Positions 51,382 through 60,183 are shown, counted from the first letter of the stretch. The stretch: DNA of 64,000 nt from PALSA-612 sp035652235 (GCA_035652235.1 DASREE010000059.1:1-64000), one strand, 5' to 3'. The notes: generated from the sequence alone by a model not told the origin. Made by a program: numbers and translations.

Positions 51382-52092
51382 CTAGACGAGCAGCCAGCCC
51401 CCGTCCAGCTCGAGGTTGATGCCGGTCGCAGCGCGGTTCTCGAGCAGGAAGATGGCCGCGTCGACGACGTCGTCGGTCTCGACCAGGCGGCCGAGGGGAG
51501 TCCGTGAGCGCAGCGCCTCGAGCAGCGCCGCCGGCCGGTCGCGCCAGGCGGGGGTGTCGCCGACGACCCCGGGGTGGAGCGCGTTCACGCGGATCGGCGC
51601 CAGCTCCACGGCGAGCGTGCGCACGAGCCCCGAGACCGCCCCGTTCACGGTCGTGATCGTCGTCGAGCCGGGGTAGGGCCGCTTGAGCGCGAGCCCGCCG
51701 AAGAGGAGGATCGACGCCTCCTCCGTCAGGCGCGGGACGAGCGCGTGCACGACCTCCGTGTAACCGACCAGCTTGAGCGTGACGAGGCGGCGGGCGCGGC
51801 CGACGTCGTAGTCGCGCACGCTGTTCTCGTCGCGCTCGATCGCGGCCAGGACGAGGTGGTCGACGTCGCCGACCGCCTCCAGCCGCTCGGCGATCCCCTC
51901 CGGCTCGGCGAGGTCGAGCGCGAGCGCCTCGACGTCGCCGGCGATGGCGGCGGCGACCTCGCGGGTGCGCTCGAGGTCGCGGCCGCTGATCACGACGTGG
52001 CGTCCGCGGCCTGCGTAGGCCTCGGCCAGCCGCCGGCCGATGCCCGAGGTCCCGCCCACGATGACGACGCTGCCCGCCACCGTGCGGGACAC
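51382..52092 (-). CDS. SDR-fold protein without the catalytic Tyr-x3-Lys
   Basis: 236 residues from GTG 52092 (GTG 52080 also possible). The Rossmann motif GGTSGIGRRLAEAYAGRG is intact, as is NALHPGVVGDTP. Where classical SDRs have Ser...Tyr-x3-Lys this protein reads LLFGGLALKRPYPGSTTITTVNGAVSG, with Asn-Gly in place of the Tyr-Lys helix start. It may bind a dinucleotide without the standard reaction, or use other residues. It overlaps the upstream control region of the sugar importer on the other strand. Confidence 0.8.
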   Translation of the reverse strand: MSRTVAGSVVIVGGTSGIGRRLAEAYAGRGRHVVISGRDLERTREVAAAIAGDVEALALDLAEPEGIAERLEAVGDVDHLVLAAIERDENSVRDYDVGRARRLVTLKLVGYTEVVHALVPRLTEEASILLFGGLALKRPYPGSTTITTVNGAVSGLVRTLAVELAPIRVNALHPGVVGDTPAWRDRPAALLEALRSRTPLGRLVETDDVVDAAIFLLENRAATGINLELDGGWLLV

Positions 52093-52127
52093 TAGCGGCT
52101 GTGTAGCGAGAGTCAACTGGAAGCGGC

Positions 52128-52169
52128 GAACAGCAGCGATGTTCACTTGGGTTTGACTTCCCTGTTCAG
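52128..52169. promoter_or_regulatory. TGTTCA repeats at the sugar-importer promoter
   Basis: GAACA (52128-52132) and TGTTC (52140-52144) form an inverted pair, and a further copy, CCTGTTCA (52161-52168), sits inside the promoter spacer. The same 8-mer occurs inverted, TGAACAGG (55931-55938), just upstream of the XRE-cupin regulator gene at 55959. Shared half-sites suggest that the regulator binds both. Confidence 0.5.
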
Positions 52170-52181
52170 CCCTCATACACT
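52153..52181 (+). promoter_or_regulatory. Promoter of the sugar ABC importer
   Basis: TTGACT (52153-52158), 17-nt spacer, TACACT (52176-52181): near-consensus -35, good -10 and ideal spacing. Transcription would begin near 52188, giving a leader of about 103 nt to the GTG at 52291. Best-looking promoter in the window. Confidence 0.65.
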
Positions 52182-52290
52182 CGCGGCCTGACGCGATGGG
52201 TCGGAAGCAGCCAGGCAGAGGCGGATGCCCGTCGGCGCCGCGCAGCATTGCCAGGCCGCTGCTCTCCATGCCTCGACAAGGAGGAACGTT

Positions 52291-53295
52291 GTGACCACGT
52301 TTCCACACAGCCGCAGGCTCGCGCTTTGCTCGATCCTGACGGTGCTGGTCGTGACGGCGGCCGTGCTCGGAGGCGCCGCGGCGGCGAGCTCCGGTGCGAA
52401 GAAGGTCAGGATCGCCTACCTGTCCTTCGCGGTCGCCAACAGCTACGACGCGCCCATGCTCGCTGCGGCCAAGCAGGCTGCGAAGAAGGGGGGCGCGACG
52501 ATCACGGTGTTCGATGCGGCGAACGACCCGAAGAAGCAGTTCGCCCAGCTGCAGACGGCCGACAGCTCCGGCCAGTACGACGCCATCCTCGTCCAGCCGA
52601 TCTTCGGCACCGGGCTGATCGGCGAGGTGAAGAAGGCGATCAAGAAGGGCATCAAGGTGGTCAACTTCGACCAGATCATGGGGCCGAACCTGTCGACCGC
52701 GAGGTCGCAGGTGCCCGGGCTGGCGGGCAACGTCGTCTTCGTCCCCACCGATCTGGGCGCGAAGTGGGGGAAGCTGGCGGTCGCCGCCTGCGCGGCCAAG
52801 AAGCTCGATCCGTGCAACATCGGCTTCCTCTACGACATCAAGGCCTCCGCGCTCGACGTGGCGATCCGCAAGGGGTTCGACAGCTCGACCAAGGGCCACT
52901 CGAACATGAAGATCGTCGCCGAGGGCGAGACGTTCTTCACGCCGGCCAAGGCCCTCGCGGCGGTGCAGACGATGATCCAGGCGCATCCCGAGATCAACCT
53001 GATCGTCGGCTCCGACCAGGGCATCGAGGGCGCTCAGCAGGTCGTCGGCAAGGACGTCGCGCTCGTCGGGTACGGCGGCGGGGCGGTCGGCCTCAAGCAG
53101 ATCGCAGCCGGGCGCTGGTACGGCACGGTCATGCAGCGGCCGGCCACCGAGGGCCGGATGGCGGTGGAGACGGCGATCAGGGCCGTGCGCACCGGGAAGC
53201 TGAGCCCGGGGGTCAACGTCCTCGCCAGCCTGCCGAACGGCGGCATCGTCACGAAGGCCAACGTGTCGAAGTTCAAGGCGGAGTGGCCGGGTTAG
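52291..53295 (+). CDS. Sugar ABC transporter substrate-binding protein (Peripla_BP_4)
   Basis: 334 residues. GTG 52291 follows AAGGAGGAACGTT. Signal peptide RRLALCSILTVLVVTAAVLGGAAAASS with an AxA-type end. The mature part is a ribose/xylose-type binding fold: VRIAYLSFAVANSYDAPMLAAAKQAAKKGG, ILVQPIFGTGLIGEVKKAIKKGIKVVNFDQI, LIVGSDQGIEGAQQVV, VGYGGGAVGLKQIAAGRWYGTVMQRP. Ligand is probably a pentose, a sugar alcohol or a sugar acid. First gene of a three-gene importer operon. Confidence 0.92.
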   Translation: MTTFPHSRRLALCSILTVLVVTAAVLGGAAAASSGAKKVRIAYLSFAVANSYDAPMLAAAKQAAKKGGATITVFDAANDPKKQFAQLQTADSSGQYDAILVQPIFGTGLIGEVKKAIKKGIKVVNFDQIMGPNLSTARSQVPGLAGNVVFVPTDLGAKWGKLAVAACAAKKLDPCNIGFLYDIKASALDVAIRKGFDSSTKGHSNMKIVAEGETFFTPAKALAAVQTMIQAHPEINLIVGSDQGIEGAQQVVGKDVALVGYGGGAVGLKQIAAGRWYGTVMQRPATEGRMAVETAIRAVRTGKLSPGVNVLASLPNGGIVTKANVSKFKAEWPG

Positions 53296-53308
53296 CATCA
53301 GCGGGCCG

Positions 53309-54835
53309 ATGGTGCAGGAGCAGCGTCGGGAGGTCGCCCGCGTCGAGCTGATCGAGGTCTCGAAGCGCTTCGGCGCGGTGCACGCCCTGACGGACGTCTC
53401 GCTCCGGGTTGCGCGCGGGTCGGTGCACGCGCTGGTCGGCGAGAACGGGGCCGGCAAGTCGACGCTCGGCAAGATCCTCGCCGGCGTGGTCGCTCCCGAT
53501 GGAGGCCGGATGCTCCTCGACGGAGCTCCGGCCTCCTTTCGTTCTCCCCGGGAGGCGCTCGAGGCGGGCATCGCGGCGATCGCGCAGGAGCTGTCGCTCG
53601 TGCCACAGCTCACGGTCGCGGAGAACGTGTTCCTGGCGCGGGAGCCCCGGGCCGCCGGGTTCGTCAGACGGCGGCGGCTGCGCCAGCAGTTCGAGCGGCT
53701 CGCGGAGACGGCCGGCTTCGACATCCCCGGCGACGTCGTCGCCGGCCGGCTGCGGCCGGCCGAGCAGCAGAAGGTCGAGATCCTGCGGGCGCTTGCCAGC
53801 AGCGCAGACGTGATCGTGATGGACGAGCCCTCGGCGGCGCTCAGCCGACCGGACGCCGAGCACCTGCACGAGATCATCAGGCGGCTCGCCCGCGCCGGGA
53901 AGACGATCCTGCTCATCTCGCACTTCCTGCGCGAGGTGCTCGACCTCGCGGACACGGTCACCGTGCTGCGCGACGGGCGCCTCATCCGCACGTCCCCAGC
54001 GCGAAACGAGTCGGAGGCGTCGCTCATCGACGCGATGCTGGGGCGGCCGCTGACGGCGATGTTCCCGCCCAAGCGGGCGCCCGGCGCGGACGCTCCGCTC
54101 GTCCTGTCGGTGCGCGACCTCCGCGCCCCGGGGGTGGCCGGCGCGAGCTTCGACCTCCGCGCCGGCGAGATCCTCGGCCTCGCCGGGCTCGTCGGCGCCG
54201 GGCGCACCGAGCTCGCCCGCGCGCTCGTCGGCGCCAGCCGGCGCGAGTCCGGCTGGGTCGAGCTGGCGGACGGAGCGCGGCTGCCCGCCAACCCGCGGGC
54301 GAGCCTGCGCGCGGGCGTCGCGATGATTCCCGAGTCCCGCACCGCCGACGGGCTGATCTTCAGCCGCTCCGTCGTCGAGAACGTCAGCCTGTCCAGCCTG
54401 GACCGGCTCGCCCGGCTCGGGGTCGTCCGGCGCCGCCGGGAGAAGGAGGCGACGCGCGCGATCCTCGATCGCTGCGACGTCCGCACGCGCGCCTACTCCG
54501 CGCCGGTGCGCTCGCTGTCCGGCGGCAACCAGCAGAAGGTGCTGTTCGCTCGCGTGCTGATGGGCAACCCGTCCGTCGTCATCGCCGACGAGCCGACGCG
54601 GGGCGTTGACGTCGGAGCGAAGCTCGCCATCTACGAGTTCCTCGTCTCGCTGGCCGAGCACGGGCTCGGCGTGCTGCTCATCTCGTCGGAGCTCGAGGAG
54701 ATCCTCGGGCTCGCCCACCGGGTGCTCGTCATGCGGCGGGGCGAGATCGTGAGCGAGCTGCGCGGCGACGAGATCAGCGACGCCGCCATCCTGACCGCGG
54801 CGTTCGCGGAGCCCGCGGCGGCGGGTGCGGCGTGA
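53309..54835 (+). CDS. Sugar ABC transporter ATP-binding protein (RbsA/MglA type)
   Basis: 508 residues with two fused ABC domains. Domain 1: Walker A GENGAGKSTLGKIL, Walker B VIVMDEPSAAL. Domain 2: degenerate Walker A GLVGAGRTELARAL, signature LSGGNQQKVLFARVL, Walker B VVIADEPTRGVDVG. The asymmetry is normal for carbohydrate uptake type 2 (CUT2) transporters. It lies 13 nt after the binding protein and overlaps the permease (GTGA). Confidence 0.94.
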   Translation: MVQEQRREVARVELIEVSKRFGAVHALTDVSLRVARGSVHALVGENGAGKSTLGKILAGVVAPDGGRMLLDGAPASFRSPREALEAGIAAIAQELSLVPQLTVAENVFLAREPRAAGFVRRRRLRQQFERLAETAGFDIPGDVVAGRLRPAEQQKVEILRALASSADVIVMDEPSAALSRPDAEHLHEIIRRLARAGKTILLISHFLREVLDLADTVTVLRDGRLIRTSPARNESEASLIDAMLGRPLTAMFPPKRAPGADAPLVLSVRDLRAPGVAGASFDLRAGEILGLAGLVGAGRTELARALVGASRRESGWVELADGARLPANPRASLRAGVAMIPESRTADGLIFSRSVVENVSLSSLDRLARLGVVRRRREKEATRAILDRCDVRTRAYSAPVRSLSGGNQQKVLFARVLMGNPSVVIADEPTRGVDVGAKLAIYEFLVSLAEHGLGVLLISSELEEILGLAHRVLVMRRGEIVSELRGDEISDAAILTAAFAEPAAAGAA

Positions 54836-55845
54836 CCACCCCGGCCGGCGCGAACGAGGCCGTCCTGTCGCAGGCAGCCAGGCTGCGGCGGGCGTGGGCC
54901 GGCAACACGGCCGTGTGGGCGCGGCTGCAGAACGGCGGCATCCTGTTTCCGTTCCTCGCCCTCTTCCTCACCCTGTCGCTCACGAGCAGCTCGTTCGCGA
55001 CGAAGACGAACCTGCTCAACATCCTCGACCAGCAGTCGGCCACGTTGCTCATCGCCGCCGCCGGGACGCTCGTCGTCGTGGCCGGCGGGATCGACCTGTC
55101 CGTCGGCGCGACCTACACCCTCGGCGGCGTGACCGCGGCGCACTTCGCCCAGACGGAGAACCCGGCGCTGTCGATCTTCCTCGGCATCGGCATCGGGCTG
55201 CTCGTCGGCGCCGCCAACGGGCTGGTGGTGACGGCGCTGCGCATCAACAGCCTGATCGCGACGCTGGCCTCGTTCTTCGTCGTCGGCGGGCTCGCGAGCC
55301 TCGTCTCGGGCGGGAACCTGATCACGCTCTTCGACCGGCCCGGCTTCGGCAAGCTCGCGCAGAGCGAGTTCCTGACCGTGAGGACCTCGATCTGGCTCGC
55401 GCTCGGGGTGACGGCCGTCCTCGCCGCCTGCCTCGCCTGGACGACCGCCGGCCGTTACATGTACGCGGCCGGGGGGAACGCGGACGCCGCCCGCCTGGCC
55501 GGCGTGCGCGTCGACGCCGTCCGCGTCCTCACCTTCGTGCTCAGCGGGACCGCCGCCAGCCTCGCCGGCGTGGTCGACGCCTCGCGTGTGCTGAGCGCGC
55601 AGTCGACCGGCGGCGACGTGAACCTCACCTTCACCGTCGTGGCGGCGATCGTGGTCGGAGGCACGAGCATCGCCGGCGGCGAGGGCGCCGTGTGGCGGAC
55701 CGTCGTCGGCGTGCTCTTCATCGCGCTGATCGGCAACGGCTACCTCCTGCTCCAGTTCAACTCCATCTACGAGTCGATCACGACGGGCGTCATCCTCATC
55801 CTCGCCGTCGCCCTCGACTCGTGGTCGCGCGTCAGGCGGCGCTGA
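54832..55845 (+). CDS. Sugar ABC transporter permease (RbsC type)
   Basis: 337 residues, about eight to ten membrane segments. LLIAAAGTLVVVAGGIDLSVGATYTLGGV is the RbsC signature. Later YAAGGNADAARLAGVRVDAVRVLTFVLSGTAASLAGVV and VVGGTSIAGGEGAVWRTVVGV follow. It completes the CUT2 importer; a single permease would form a homodimer. No sugar kinase follows directly. Confidence 0.93.
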   Translation: MTTPAGANEAVLSQAARLRRAWAGNTAVWARLQNGGILFPFLALFLTLSLTSSSFATKTNLLNILDQQSATLLIAAAGTLVVVAGGIDLSVGATYTLGGVTAAHFAQTENPALSIFLGIGIGLLVGAANGLVVTALRINSLIATLASFFVVGGLASLVSGGNLITLFDRPGFGKLAQSEFLTVRTSIWLALGVTAVLAACLAWTTAGRYMYAAGGNADAARLAGVRVDAVRVLTFVLSGTAASLAGVVDASRVLSAQSTGGDVNLTFTVVAAIVVGGTSIAGGEGAVWRTVVGVLFIALIGNGYLLLQFNSIYESITTGVILILAVALDSWSRVRRR

Positions 55846-55946
55846 GCGGGGCGGCGACCCAGACCGGGTCGAGGCTCGTCGCCGGCGCTCTCCGGGCGGC
55901 AGCTCGCGCCGAGCCTTCGTGCATCAGCATTGAACAGGAGCCCGTG

Positions 55947-55952
55947 TAAGAT
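55947..55952 (+). promoter_or_regulatory. -10 box for a leaderless XRE-cupin transcript
   Basis: TAAGAT (55947-55952) ends 6 nt before the GTG at 55959, with no ribosome site between, as expected for a leaderless mRNA. TGAACAGG (55931-55938) lies between it and the -35 zone, a possible autoregulatory site. Confidence 0.5.
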
Positions 55953-55958
55953 CGAGGC

Positions 55959-56666
55959 GTGGCGAAGCCTGTCGCCAGGATCGCGGCGAGCGGCGACTCC
56001 GAGGCGCCGCCCCGCGTGGCAACGGTCTCCGAGACGCTCGGCTCGCGGATCCGGAGCGAGCGCAAGCGGGCAGGGGAGACGGTCCGCGGCCTGGCGAGCC
56101 GGATCGGCGTCTCGCCCAGCCTGATCTCACAGGTTGAACGCGGCCGGGCGACGCCGTCGGTGGCGACGCTGTGGGCGATCGCCACGGAGCTCGGCGTCTC
56201 CGTCGCCGATCTCTTCAGCGACGAGCAGGCCTCGCCGTCGCCCGCGTCGGGATCGACCGGCGACGCCGGCTCCCGGGCCGAGGCCGGCGGTCGGAGCGCC
56301 GCCGGCCCCTTCCAGCCGCACGAGGGTCGGCAGGCGATCACGCTCGCCGGCGGCGTCCGCTGGGAGCGGCTGACGGCGGGGCCCGACCACGAGGTCGACT
56401 TCGTGCACGTCCTCTACCCGGTGGGGGCGGCCTCGTGCGCGGAGGACGCGCTCATCCACCACGGCGGCCGCGAGTACGGGTACGTGCTGAGCGGCACGCT
56501 CGGCGTGAAGATCGGCTTCGACGAGTACGTGCTCGGACCGGATGACTCGATCTCGTTCGACTCGACGATGCCGCACCGACTGTGGACGGTCGGCGACGAG
56601 CCGGTGCGCGCGATCTGGGTGGTCACGAACCGCCGCGGCGACCCGCGCGGGACGACCTTCCCCTGA
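55959..56666 (+). CDS. XRE-family regulator with C-terminal cupin sensor
   Basis: 235 residues. The helix-turn-helix at about 25-80 reads LGSRIRSERKRAGETVRGLASRIGVSPSLISQVERGRATPSVATLWAIATELGVSVADLF. A variable Ser/Ala/Gly linker follows. The C-terminal cupin (about 150-225) reads HHGGREYGYVLSGTLGVKIGFDEYVLGPDDSISFDSTMPHRLW. Such proteins bind small molecules through the cupin and control nearby transport and catabolic genes. It lies 113 nt after the sugar importer and is probably its regulator. Convergent with the next SDR gene. Confidence 0.92.
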   Translation: MAKPVARIAASGDSEAPPRVATVSETLGSRIRSERKRAGETVRGLASRIGVSPSLISQVERGRATPSVATLWAIATELGVSVADLFSDEQASPSPASGSTGDAGSRAEAGGRSAAGPFQPHEGRQAITLAGGVRWERLTAGPDHEVDFVHVLYPVGAASCAEDALIHHGGREYGYVLSGTLGVKIGFDEYVLGPDDSISFDSTMPHRLWTVGDEPVRAIWVVTNRRGDPRGTTFP

Positions 56667-56707
56667 CGCCGGCGCGGCGGCTCGGCGCAGGGCCGGGAGG
56701 CGGCGAG

Positions 56708-57451
56708 TCAGCCGCGGCCGATGTAGGGCATCTTCGTCGCCATCACCGTCATGAACTGGACGTTCGCGTCGAGCGGCAAGGTGGCCATGTACACGACCGC
56801 GCGGGCGACGTGCACCGGGTCGATCGTCGGCTCGCGCGCGATGCGTCCGTCCGCCTGCAGGACGCCCGTCGTGCGCATCGGCTCCGTCAGGTCGGTGGCG
56901 GCGTTGCCGACGTCGATCTGGCCGCAGGCGATGTCGTAGGCGCGGCCGTCGAGCGAGGTCGACCTCGTCAGGCCGGTGATCCCGTGCTTGGCCGCCGTGT
57001 ACGGCGCCGACAGCGGGCGGGGGACGGTGGCGGAGATGGAGCCGTTGTTGATGATCCGCCCGCCTCGCGGTGTCTGGCGCTTCATGATCCGGAACGCCTG
57101 CTGCGTGCACAGGAAGGCGCCGGTGAGGTTCGTGTCCAGCGTCGCCGTCCACTGCTCGAGCGTGACCTCCTCGAGCGGCACGGCCGGCGCGGACACGCCG
57201 GCGTTGTTGAAGAGCACGTCCAGCCGGCCGAAGCGCTCCTCGACCTCCCGGAAGAGCGCCGCCACCGACGCGGGGTCGCGAACGTCGCAGGTGGCCGCGA
57301 CCGCGCCGTGCCCGGCCTCGGCGGCCGCCTGCTCGAGCAGGGCCGCCCGCCGGCCGGCGCAGACGACGGCGAAGCCGGCCTCGGCCAGCGCCAACGCCGA
57401 CGCCCGCCCGATCCCGCTGCCCGCGCCCGTGACCAGCGCGACGCGGGTCAT
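56708..57451 (-). CDS. SDR-family oxidoreductase
   Basis: 247 residues from ATG 57451. TGAGSGIGRASALAL, NNAGVSAP, INNGSISATVPRP with the catalytic Ser, and YTAAKHGITG. The C-terminus (VYMATLPLDANVQFMTVMATKMPYIGRG) differs from the usual VDGG ending and is seen in one SDR subgroup. The gene overlaps the erythronate dehydrogenase-like gene (ATGA), so they act together, probably on a sugar acid. Confidence 0.9.
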   Translation of the reverse strand: MTRVALVTGAGSGIGRASALALAEAGFAVVCAGRRAALLEQAAAEAGHGAVAATCDVRDPASVAALFREVEERFGRLDVLFNNAGVSAPAVPLEEVTLEQWTATLDTNLTGAFLCTQQAFRIMKRQTPRGGRIINNGSISATVPRPLSAPYTAAKHGITGLTRSTSLDGRAYDIACGQIDVGNAATDLTEPMRTTGVLQADGRIAREPTIDPVHVARAVVYMATLPLDANVQFMTVMATKMPYIGRG

Positions 57452-58437
57452 CCCGCTGTCCCCACCCGACCGCCGAGCTCGTCCTCGACGTAGACCGAGA
57501 CGATCTCGGCGAAGCTCGACTCGGCGCGGAAGCCGAGGGCGAGCGCGCGGCGCGCCTCGAAGGCGCGCGGCCAGCCGGCGACCATGCGTGCGATCGTCTC
57601 GTCGGGCTCGCGGCGGATGCGGGCGACCGCCTCCTCGCCGCCGATCGCGCGCAGCGCCTCGATCTCGTCGGCCACGGTCGCGGAGACGCCGGGCATGGTC
57701 AGGGCGCGGCGCTCCCCGAGCAGCTTGCCGTCGAGCGCCGCGGCGTGCAGCAGGAAGCCGACGGCAGCCCGTGGGGAGCAGAACCAGTGGCGCACGTCGT
57801 CGGGCACGGGCAGGACCGCCTCCTTGCCTGCGAGCGGCTCGCGGACGATGCTGGAGAAGAAGCCGGACGCTGCCCGGTTGGGCCTGCCCGGTCGCACGCA
57901 CACCGTGGGCAGGCGGACGGCGACCCCGTCCACGAAGCCGCGTCGGGAGTAGTCGGACAGGAGCAGCTCGCCGATCGCCTTCTGCGTTCCGTAGCTCGTC
58001 AGCGGCGTCGCGTGGAAGTCGTCCCCGATCACCTCCGGGAAGGGCGCGCCGAACACGGCGATCGACGATGCGAACACGAGCCGCGGCCGGTAGCCGCCGC
58101 CGAGCGCGCGCACGGCGTCGAGGAGCGCCCGCAGACCGTCGACGTTCACGCGGTAGCCGAGCTCGAAGTCGGCCTCCGCCTCGCCCGAGACGACGGCGGC
58201 CAGGTGGAAGATCAGCTCGGGCCGGCCCGCGACGAGCCGCGCGGCCGAGCCCGGCTCGGCCAGATCGCAGACGACCCGCTCGACCGGGACGGCGGCGGCG
58301 GCCGGCGATGGCGCCTCGACCCGGTCGGCGAGGACGAGCTGCGAGGAGGGCTCCCGCACGAGGCCGCCGTCGGCGAGGAGGCGCTGCACGAGCTTGCGGC
58401 CGAGCATGCCCGCGGCGCCGGTGACGAGGATGCGCAC
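57448..58437 (-). CDS. denD: D-erythronate dehydrogenase-like NAD-dependent epimerase/dehydratase
   Basis: 329 residues, extended SDR. Rossmann motif VTGAAGMLGRKL, FASSIAVFG with catalytic Ser, SYGTQKAIGELLL (Tyr-x3-Lys as YGTQK), and RLPTVCVRPGRPNRAASGFF. The regions PVPDDVRHWFCSPRAAVGFLLHAA and RREPDETIARMVAGWPRAFEARRALALGF are characteristic of DenD. DenD oxidises the C2 hydroxyl of D-erythronate in tetronate catabolism. The next steps (OtnK-type kinase, OtnC aldolase) are not in the window. The importer and XRE-cupin upstream may serve the same sugar acid. Confidence 0.85.
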   Translation of the reverse strand: MRILVTGAAGMLGRKLVQRLLADGGLVREPSSQLVLADRVEAPSPAAAAVPVERVVCDLAEPGSAARLVAGRPELIFHLAAVVSGEAEADFELGYRVNVDGLRALLDAVRALGGGYRPRLVFASSIAVFGAPFPEVIGDDFHATPLTSYGTQKAIGELLLSDYSRRGFVDGVAVRLPTVCVRPGRPNRAASGFFSSIVREPLAGKEAVLPVPDDVRHWFCSPRAAVGFLLHAAALDGKLLGERRALTMPGVSATVADEIEALRAIGGEEAVARIRREPDETIARMVAGWPRAFEARRALALGFRAESSFAEIVSVYVEDELGGRVGTAG

Positions 58438-58504
58438 GGCGGGACAGTAGAGGAAGCGGCGTGCGCTCGGCCGAGGCTCCGCGGCCGCGGCTTCCGGCTC
58501 GCCT

Positions 58505-59884
58505 TTACAAGGACCGGCGGGGCGCTCGGGGCTCCGGCCGCGCGGCGGGTGGGGCGAGCTCGGCCTCGGCGTCGCGCATCCCCGGCAGCAGGAGCGTGCC
58601 GACGGCGATCGCCGAGGCGACGAGTCCCGCCCCGGCCAGGGTCGTCCGCGCGCCGAGCGCGCCGGCGATGGGGCCGGTGAGCGCGAACGAGATCGGAACG
58701 AGGCCGACGGACAGCAGCCAGTCGAGCGAGCGCACGCGGCCGAGCAGCCGGCCCGGGACGAAACGCTGCAGGAGCGTGATCCAGATGATCTCGGACACCG
58801 TCAACAGGGCCTGGAAGGCGAGCAGCGCGACGGCCGCCTGCCACGAGGAGGCCGCGAGCGCGACGCCGGCGATGGTCGCGCAGGCGAGCCCCCAGCCGGC
58901 CAGCATCCACGTCAGCGGCCGTGCCGGCAGGCCCCGCTGGCCGGTGACGGCCGCCGCTGCGATCGCACCCACGCCGCCGGAGGCGAAGACGAGCCCGAGG
59001 TCGCGAGCGCTGCCGCCGAGGTCGTTCTTGACGATGTAGGGGACGAGCACGTCGAGCGGGCCCATGATCAGCAGCACCCAGATCGTGGCCATGCCGAGCG
59101 TCCCCCAGATCCACACGTGGCGCCGGATGAACGCGAAGCCCTCGCGGATCTCGGTCAGGAGCGCCGTCGGCTCGCCACGGGCGTGCGGCCGCGAGGGGAT
59201 GGCGAGGAGGGTGCCGACGGCAGCGGCGAAGCTGGCGGCGTCGACCGCGAAGCAGGAGCCCGTGCCGATCGCCGCGACGAGGACGCCGCCGAGCGCCGGC
59301 CCGACGAGCGTCATCGCCAGCGGACGGACGAGCTGCGCGAGCGAGTTCGCTTCGAGCAGCAGCCCCGCCGGCACGATGTCGGGAACGAAGGCGCCGCTCG
59401 CCGGACCCGCGAGCGCCCGGCCGGCGCCGACCGCCGCCGACACGATCCAGATGTGCCACAGCGACAGCGCGCCGCCGACGGCGAGCCCTGCGAGCACGCC
59501 GATGGCGATCCCGGGGAGGGCGGCTCCGGCGATCATCAGCACGCGCCGGTCGAGCCGATCGGCGAGCGCGCCGGAGACGAGGACGAGCGCGACGAGCGGC
59601 AGCGTCTGGGCGATGCCGACGACGGCGAGCGCCGTCGGCGAGTTCGAGAGCGCGTACACCTGCCAGGCGATTGCCACCGTGTACACGCCGTCTCCCACCA
59701 TCGACACCGACTGGCCCGCCCAGAGCAGCGCGAAGTCGCGGATGCGGAGGGGCTCGAGCACGGCCGGCACGCGACCCCCGAGCAGGCGCAGGACGACCGA
59801 CCCGGAGGCGGCCGCCTCCTCCCCGGCGACGAGCGGCGCGGGGCCCGCGGCCTCCGCGCCCGGTTGCTGGTCGGCATCTCTCAT
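58505..59884 (-). CDS. MFS transporter
   Basis: 459 residues from ATG 59884, with about twelve membrane segments. FALLWAGQSVSMVGDGVYTVAIAWQVYALS near residue 50 and the loop SGALADRLDRRVLMI (MFS motif A-like) are typical of the MFS_3/enterobactin-exporter-like group. A hydrophilic N-terminus of about 45 residues precedes the first helix. Likely a drug or metabolite exporter; not linked to the neighbouring pathway by overlap. Confidence 0.9.
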   Translation of the reverse strand: MRDADQQPGAEAAGPAPLVAGEEAAASGSVVLRLLGGRVPAVLEPLRIRDFALLWAGQSVSMVGDGVYTVAIAWQVYALSNSPTALAVVGIAQTLPLVALVLVSGALADRLDRRVLMIAGAALPGIAIGVLAGLAVGGALSLWHIWIVSAAVGAGRALAGPASGAFVPDIVPAGLLLEANSLAQLVRPLAMTLVGPALGGVLVAAIGTGSCFAVDAASFAAAVGTLLAIPSRPHARGEPTALLTEIREGFAFIRRHVWIWGTLGMATIWVLLIMGPLDVLVPYIVKNDLGGSARDLGLVFASGGVGAIAAAAVTGQRGLPARPLTWMLAGWGLACATIAGVALAASSWQAAVALLAFQALLTVSEIIWITLLQRFVPGRLLGRVRSLDWLLSVGLVPISFALTGPIAGALGARTTLAGAGLVASAIAVGTLLLPGMRDAEAELAPPAARPEPRAPRRSL

Positions 59885-60113
59885 CCACGTCCACCATACG
59901 CGGGACGCGCCCGGGGCTCGGCGCGCCGGGAGGGCCTGCTCGGGAGCGTCAGCGCGACGGACAGGCACGTCCGCCGCGATGGAAAAGCCGCACGTTGCGG
60001 GATTTCGTTCGCCGGACACCTTGAACGGACGCGAGGGCTGTCGTAGGGTCGATGTCGCACCGAGCACGGGACGCGAGTAGGTCGAAGCCGTTCCCGGGAG
60101 CCGTACGCGAGCA

Positions 60114-60144
60114 CCCGCAAGGGAGCACGCGGAAAGCTTGCGGG
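60114..60144. terminator. Second hairpin of a tandem terminator
   Basis: CCCGCAAG (60114-60121) pairs with CTTGCGGG (60137-60144): perfect 8-bp stem, 15-nt loop. Lies 51 nt past the ferredoxin stop on the minus strand, behind the first hairpin. Confidence 0.45.
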
Positions 60145-60152
60145 GGCGGTGG

Positions 60153-60183
60153 ACGAAAGCGCACCCGGCTCGGTGTCTTTCGT
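60153..60183 (-). terminator. Terminator hairpin after the ferredoxin gene
   Basis: ACGAAAG (60153-60159) pairs with CTTTCGT (60177-60183), extended inward by CACC/GGTG after a small bulge. The hairpin begins about 12 nt past the ferredoxin stop. No U-run follows. Confidence 0.55.
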
